A stretch of 18,562 nucleotides of DNA from the NCBI GenBank assembly GCA_937900305.1, contig CALCCV010000274.1, positions 1-18,562 of the forward strand. The letters are read 5' to 3'. How positions within the stretch are numbered: position 1 is the stretch's first letter; every line of letters begins with the position of its first letter. The notes under the pieces are model-generated. The model was not told the DNA's origin. It searched no databases and saw nothing but the letters and a program-made list of their open reading frames with translations. Shown here one piece after another: positions 16,136-18,562 of this stretch. This stretch comes from an uncultured Pseudobdellovibrionaceae bacterium (GTDB taxonomy: Bacteria; Bdellovibrionota; Bdellovibrionia; Bdellovibrionales; Bdellovibrionaceae). The position numbers and the translations under genes are program-made.

Positions 16136-17782
16136 TTAGGGATCGGTGATGAGCTCGGGATTTTTCATGACGATGAGGCCCGCCATGAATTTCGGAAGAT
16201 AATCTGGATCACCTTCATAACCGTTGCGGACCAACTCCCACGCCGTTTTGTAACCTGTTTTGATCATGGCTTTACGAACGGCCGATTCTCCCAAATTGTA
16301 ACCCAAAATGGCCAGATGCCAGTCTTTGAACAACAGCTGGTTGGCCATGAGGTAGCGAATTGCGGCATCCGTGGCCAAATCGGGAACGACACGTTCATCG
16401 ACGTCTCGGTTGACCTTGAGGCCAAACTTTACGGCGGTGCTGGCGATAAATTGCCAAAGTCCCGCACTCCAGCTTTTTGGCAATTGAGGCGAGTTTTTGT
16501 ATCCCGATTCGACAATGGGAATGGCGGCGAGTTCACTGGGCGCACCGTATTCGCGAAGCTTCGCCTGCAACATTCCGTCGTAGTCTTGTTTTCTAAGTAA
16601 AGCTTGGCGCATGCGTTCTCGGCCCTCCGTCGTTGCGGTGTAAGTGTTTAGCCATTTCAAAACGGATTCGTTCATCACCATCGGAAAATCTGATTCGGCT
16701 TGCATTTTTTGAGTCAGTTGTTCTGCCTGCACCAGATTTAAGCGCTGATCAGTGACAAAATTCCTGCCGGCATTCGCTGCAAATCCTAACGTCGTGATCA
16801 CGATGGCTGAGACAAAACTCATTGTCAGAAAGGCCTTCGGGGAGTTGGAAGAAAATCTTTGAGGTAAAAACATAAGTTGAATTCTCCTTTTAAATTGTTG
16901 TCCTCGACCAAAAAATCCAACTTCCGGTGCGCGGGCGAAAGTCTTTTTTCCGATCAAAGTGGTTTCAGCCATCTGCAAAAGCAAATGGGCATAGACCCTT
17001 GGCGAAACTTTCTTCTGGCTAAGAAGGGCTTCGTCGCAGGCCAATTCTTGTTGATCTGAAATCTCTGCGCAGAGCCAGTGCACAAAGGGGTTCCAGAAAG
17101 AAAACAATTTACAAATTGAAAAAACATAGATCCAAAGAGTGTCTCGTTGTCGATGATGTTGCAGCTCGTGGGCGACGATCACTCGAATATTTTCAAGATT
17201 TGCCAGCGAAGCTGATGGGAGAATCACAAAGGCCTTTCGCCCAAAAGCCAATGCGGCAGGCATGGAGATGAGATCTGAATACAAAATTGTCACATTTCCA
17301 ATTTTACGCAACTGCGTTGAGTTTTTTAACCACCTTCGGCCACGAAGAAATTGGCGAAGTGTGATCAGACATGCTAGTCCCCCCCAAAGCAGCAAAAGGG
17401 TGAGCGTCGCGAGCATTGCAGATTCAAGTCGCAAATCCAAATTTCCCAAAAAAATTCTCTGGCGCAGTGAGGCCGGGTCAGTCAGATCCTTCGGTGAAAG
17501 GGCGGTTAAGTGGGACGTCGGAGTTTGCGAATTCGAAAATGAAATTTTGAGCGGAGCTGAATGTTGCAAGCGCGGCGGGCTTTTCCATAACATGGCAAGC
17601 GGAAATAGGCCCGTTAAGACAAACGTGAATATTTGCAAAGTGAGAATGTTCTTGGCAGAAATTCTCTGATCAAGAGATTTTCGAATGAGCCAGATGCCAA
17701 TTCCCCCAATGGCTAAGGTCAATTGCCAACTCATATACAAATTGAGTCCCGACGAAAAAAGGTCCACCCTGGTGAAATTCAT
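16136..17782 (-). CDS. BlaR1-like M56 metallopeptidase fused to a lytic transglycosylase domain, 548 aa
   Basis: The N-terminal half is a BlaR1/MecR1-type M56 zinc protease: hydrophobic segments near 13-33, 47-67 and 121-141, then VIVAHELQHHRQRD with the HExxH site H205-E206-H209, and ELACDE whose E246 is the likely third zinc ligand. A further segment (about 317-337) is followed by a C-terminal domain of the MltD/SLT type: IPIVESGY with catalytic E425, SAGLWQFIASTA, DERVVPDLATDAAIRYL and GYNLGES. By BlaR1 topology the protease faces the cytoplasm and the transglycosylase the periplasm, where it would bind or cleave peptidoglycan. In BlaR1 this place is taken by a beta-lactam-binding domain; no SxxK/KTG sensor is seen. 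The ATG at 17782 lies one base after the TGA of the BlaI-type gene, so translation is coupled. The likely role is signal-dependent inactivation of that repressor (inferred from BlaR1/BlaI). Confidence 0.9.
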   Translation of the reverse strand: MNFTRVDLFSSGLNLYMSWQLTLAIGGIGIWLIRKSLDQRISAKNILTLQIFTFVLTGLFPLAMLWKSPPRLQHSAPLKISFSNSQTPTSHLTALSPKDLTDPASLRQRIFLGNLDLRLESAMLATLTLLLLWGGLACLITLRQFLRGRRWLKNSTQLRKIGNVTILYSDLISMPAALAFGRKAFVILPSASLANLENIRVIVAHELQHHRQRDTLWIYVFSICKLFSFWNPFVHWLCAEISDQQELACDEALLSQKKVSPRVYAHLLLQMAETTLIGKKTFARAPEVGFFGRGQQFKRRIQLMFLPQRFSSNSPKAFLTMSFVSAIVITTLGFAANAGRNFVTDQRLNLVQAEQLTQKMQAESDFPMVMNESVLKWLNTYTATTEGRERMRQALLRKQDYDGMLQAKLREYGAPSELAAIPIVESGYKNSPQLPKSWSAGLWQFIASTAVKFGLKVNRDVDERVVPDLATDAAIRYLMANQLLFKDWHLAILGYNLGESAVRKAMIKTGYKTAWELVRNGYEGDPDYLPKFMAGLIVMKNPELITDP

Positions 17783-17783
17783 T

Positions 17784-18188
17784 TCAACTCTCTTCTTTTT
17801 TTCGAAGCCAAAGTTTGATTTCGGCCAATTCCGAAGGGCTCAGGCGGGATTGATCTAAGAGTTGTTTGACCATTTTAAGAGGAGTGTCGTCGAACACCGT
17901 TTTCACCACGTGGTGCACGGCGCGACTTTCATAGTCCGCCTTGCTCAGTAGGGGATGATAAATGTGACTGCGACCTTCTTTAGTGGTGGTGACCACCTTT
18001 TTTTGCTCTAAAATTCTTAAGATGGTTGAAACGGATGTATAGGCGAGGTCTCGATCTGTGGCGAGATTTTCTATAACTTCGTGGACCGTGCCCTCGCCGA
18101 GTTTCCAGATGATATTCATCAGTTCAAGCTCCACTTCGGTGAGAAGCTTGGGGGGCTCAGGAGTTTTCATGGAGTTTTTTTGAGACAT
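17784..18188 (-). CDS. BlaI/MecI/CopY-family transcriptional repressor, 134 aa
   Basis: Winged-helix repressor of the penicillinase-repressor family. The N-terminal part (about 16-80) has LTEVELELMNIIWKLGEG, the recognition-helix region AYTSVSTILRILEQKKVV and the wing EGRSHIYHPL. The C-terminal part (about 85-130) holds the dimer helices (LKMVKQLLDQSRLSPSELAEI), where BlaR1-type proteases cut staphylococcal BlaI. The start at 18188 has GGAAGGA four bases upstream; ATG 18170 is a weaker alternative. It overlaps functionally with the M56-transglycosylase gene directly downstream (one-base gap), the usual blaI-blaR1 order. No beta-lactamase gene lies nearby, so the controlled genes may be this operon itself and peptidoglycan-related genes elsewhere. 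Confidence 0.93.
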   Translation of the reverse strand: MSQKNSMKTPEPPKLLTEVELELMNIIWKLGEGTVHEVIENLATDRDLAYTSVSTILRILEQKKVVTTTKEGRSHIYHPLLSKADYESRAVHHVVKTVFDDTPLKMVKQLLDQSRLSPSELAEIKLWLRKKEES

Positions 18189-18259
18189 GCATTCCTTCCC
18201 GTTACGGACCTCATAGAAGTTGGTGGATGAAGCTGGGTGATGAGATCGCAGTCAGTTTA

Positions 18260-18326
18260 AACTAAGTATTTAGTTAATATCAACTAAATCTTTAGAAATT
18301 GGACCTTGGGGACGGCGGGATGTCAA
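18260..18326 (-). promoter_or_regulatory. Probable promoter and operator region of the BlaI-M56 operon
   Basis: On the minus strand a perfect TTGACA (18321-18326, overlapping the stop codon of the upstream gene) is followed after exactly 17 bases by TCCAAT (18298-18303, 4 of 6 matches to TATAAT). Just downstream, where transcription would start, lie linked inverted repeats: AACTAA-4-TTAGTT (18260-18275, perfect), TTAGTT-6-AACTAA (18270-18287, perfect, sharing half-sites) and CTAAA-2-TTTAG (18284-18295, perfect). A repressor dimer bound there would block initiation. The half-site ACTAA/TTAGT differs from the TACA/TGTA of known BlaI and CopY boxes. Confidence 0.55.
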
Positions 18327-18562
18327 TTGCGGGCTTGGAGGGCTCCGACCAATAACTTTTGAAGAAGCCAATTTTTTGGAGAATCTGTACAATCGAGTTT
18401 CATCCGTTGCAGTTCTGGCAGAAAATTTTTAAAATTTGCAGACCTGCAGCCGGCAACAAATAGCTTTAAAAGTGCCGGTTTTTTAGCTGCGGCCTCTTTC
18501 AAATCAGCGAGGGCAAGGGACAACTTTTCTTCGACCGGCGTGAAGTCACTGCCGAAAGGGTA
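18323..18562 (-). CDS. 3' end of an unidentified gene (C-terminal 79 residues)
   Basis: The minus-strand frame is open from the window edge to TGA at 18323-18325. The visible part starts YPFGSDFTPVEEKLSLAL, continues through an alanine-, lysine- and leucine-rich helical region and ends LLVGALQARN. A TTG at 18523 could be read as a start, but the frame continues in protein-like fashion to the edge, so this is more likely the tail of a larger protein. It has a single Cys pair far apart and no membrane segment. I do not recognise the family. The promoter of the BlaI-type gene appears to begin inside its stop codon. Confidence 0.6.
   Translation of the reverse strand, partial: YPFGSDFTPVEEKLSLALADLKEAAAKKPALLKLFVAGCRSANFKNFLPELQRMKLDCTDSPKNWLLQKLLVGALQARN

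Noticed and set aside
16136..17782. Idea that the M56 gene is a beta-lactam sensor (true BlaR1).
   Set aside because: The C-terminal domain shows transglycosylase blocks and no SxxK, SxN or KTG set; no beta-lactamase gene is in the window.

Overview
The window reads like chromosomal DNA of a Gram-negative bacterium with about 50 % GC and dense gene packing. Frequent GTG/TTG starts and the mix of envelope genes (cyclic glucan synthase, MscS channel, lytic transglycosylase, hybrid kinase) would suit a Bdellovibrio-like lineage or another former deltaproteobacterium. That placement is an inference from gene content and style only. I see no rRNA, tRNA, CRISPR array, insertion sequence or phage gene.

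Layout. Bases 1-66 hold the probable 3' end of a plus-strand gene. Bases 67-609 are mostly unassigned, with one possible small minus-strand gene. A minus-strand block follows, read from high to low coordinates: a TetR repressor (10533-11120), a FadI-type thiolase (9254-10531, one base after the TetR stop) and a very large cyclic beta-1,2-glucan synthase (610-9186). Divergent from the TetR gene, on the plus strand, is a lysine-rich protein with a zinc-finger-like motif and a DUF5655-like end (11319-11918). The two are separated by about 200 bases with promoter-like elements and an imperfect 22-bp palindrome. Convergent with it is an orphan hybrid histidine kinase with receiver and HPt domains (11966-14383). 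Bases 14384-14710 carry a perfect 12-bp tandem repeat and a run of hairpins but no convincing gene.

The right third is a second minus-strand block, again in transcription order: the 3' end of an unidentified gene (18323-18562), a BlaI/MecI-type repressor (17784-18188), a BlaR1-like M56 metallopeptidase fused to a lytic transglycosylase (16136-17782), a small CPXCG cysteine-rich protein (15872-16066) and an MscS-family channel (14711-15823). A strong inverted repeat separates the last two genes from the fusion gene.

The most interesting item is the repressor/M56 pair. In BlaR1/MecR1 the periplasmic C-terminal part is a beta-lactam-binding sensor. Here that position is taken by an MltD-like transglycosylase domain that keeps its catalytic Glu. 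This suggests a BlaI-M56 circuit that senses or processes peptidoglycan rather than beta-lactams. A cluster of TTAGT/ACTAA half-sites lies over the putative start of transcription and is a natural candidate operator. Much of the window (periplasmic glucan, MscS, peptidoglycan sensing) fits an envelope and osmotic-stress theme, but no experiment supports that link.
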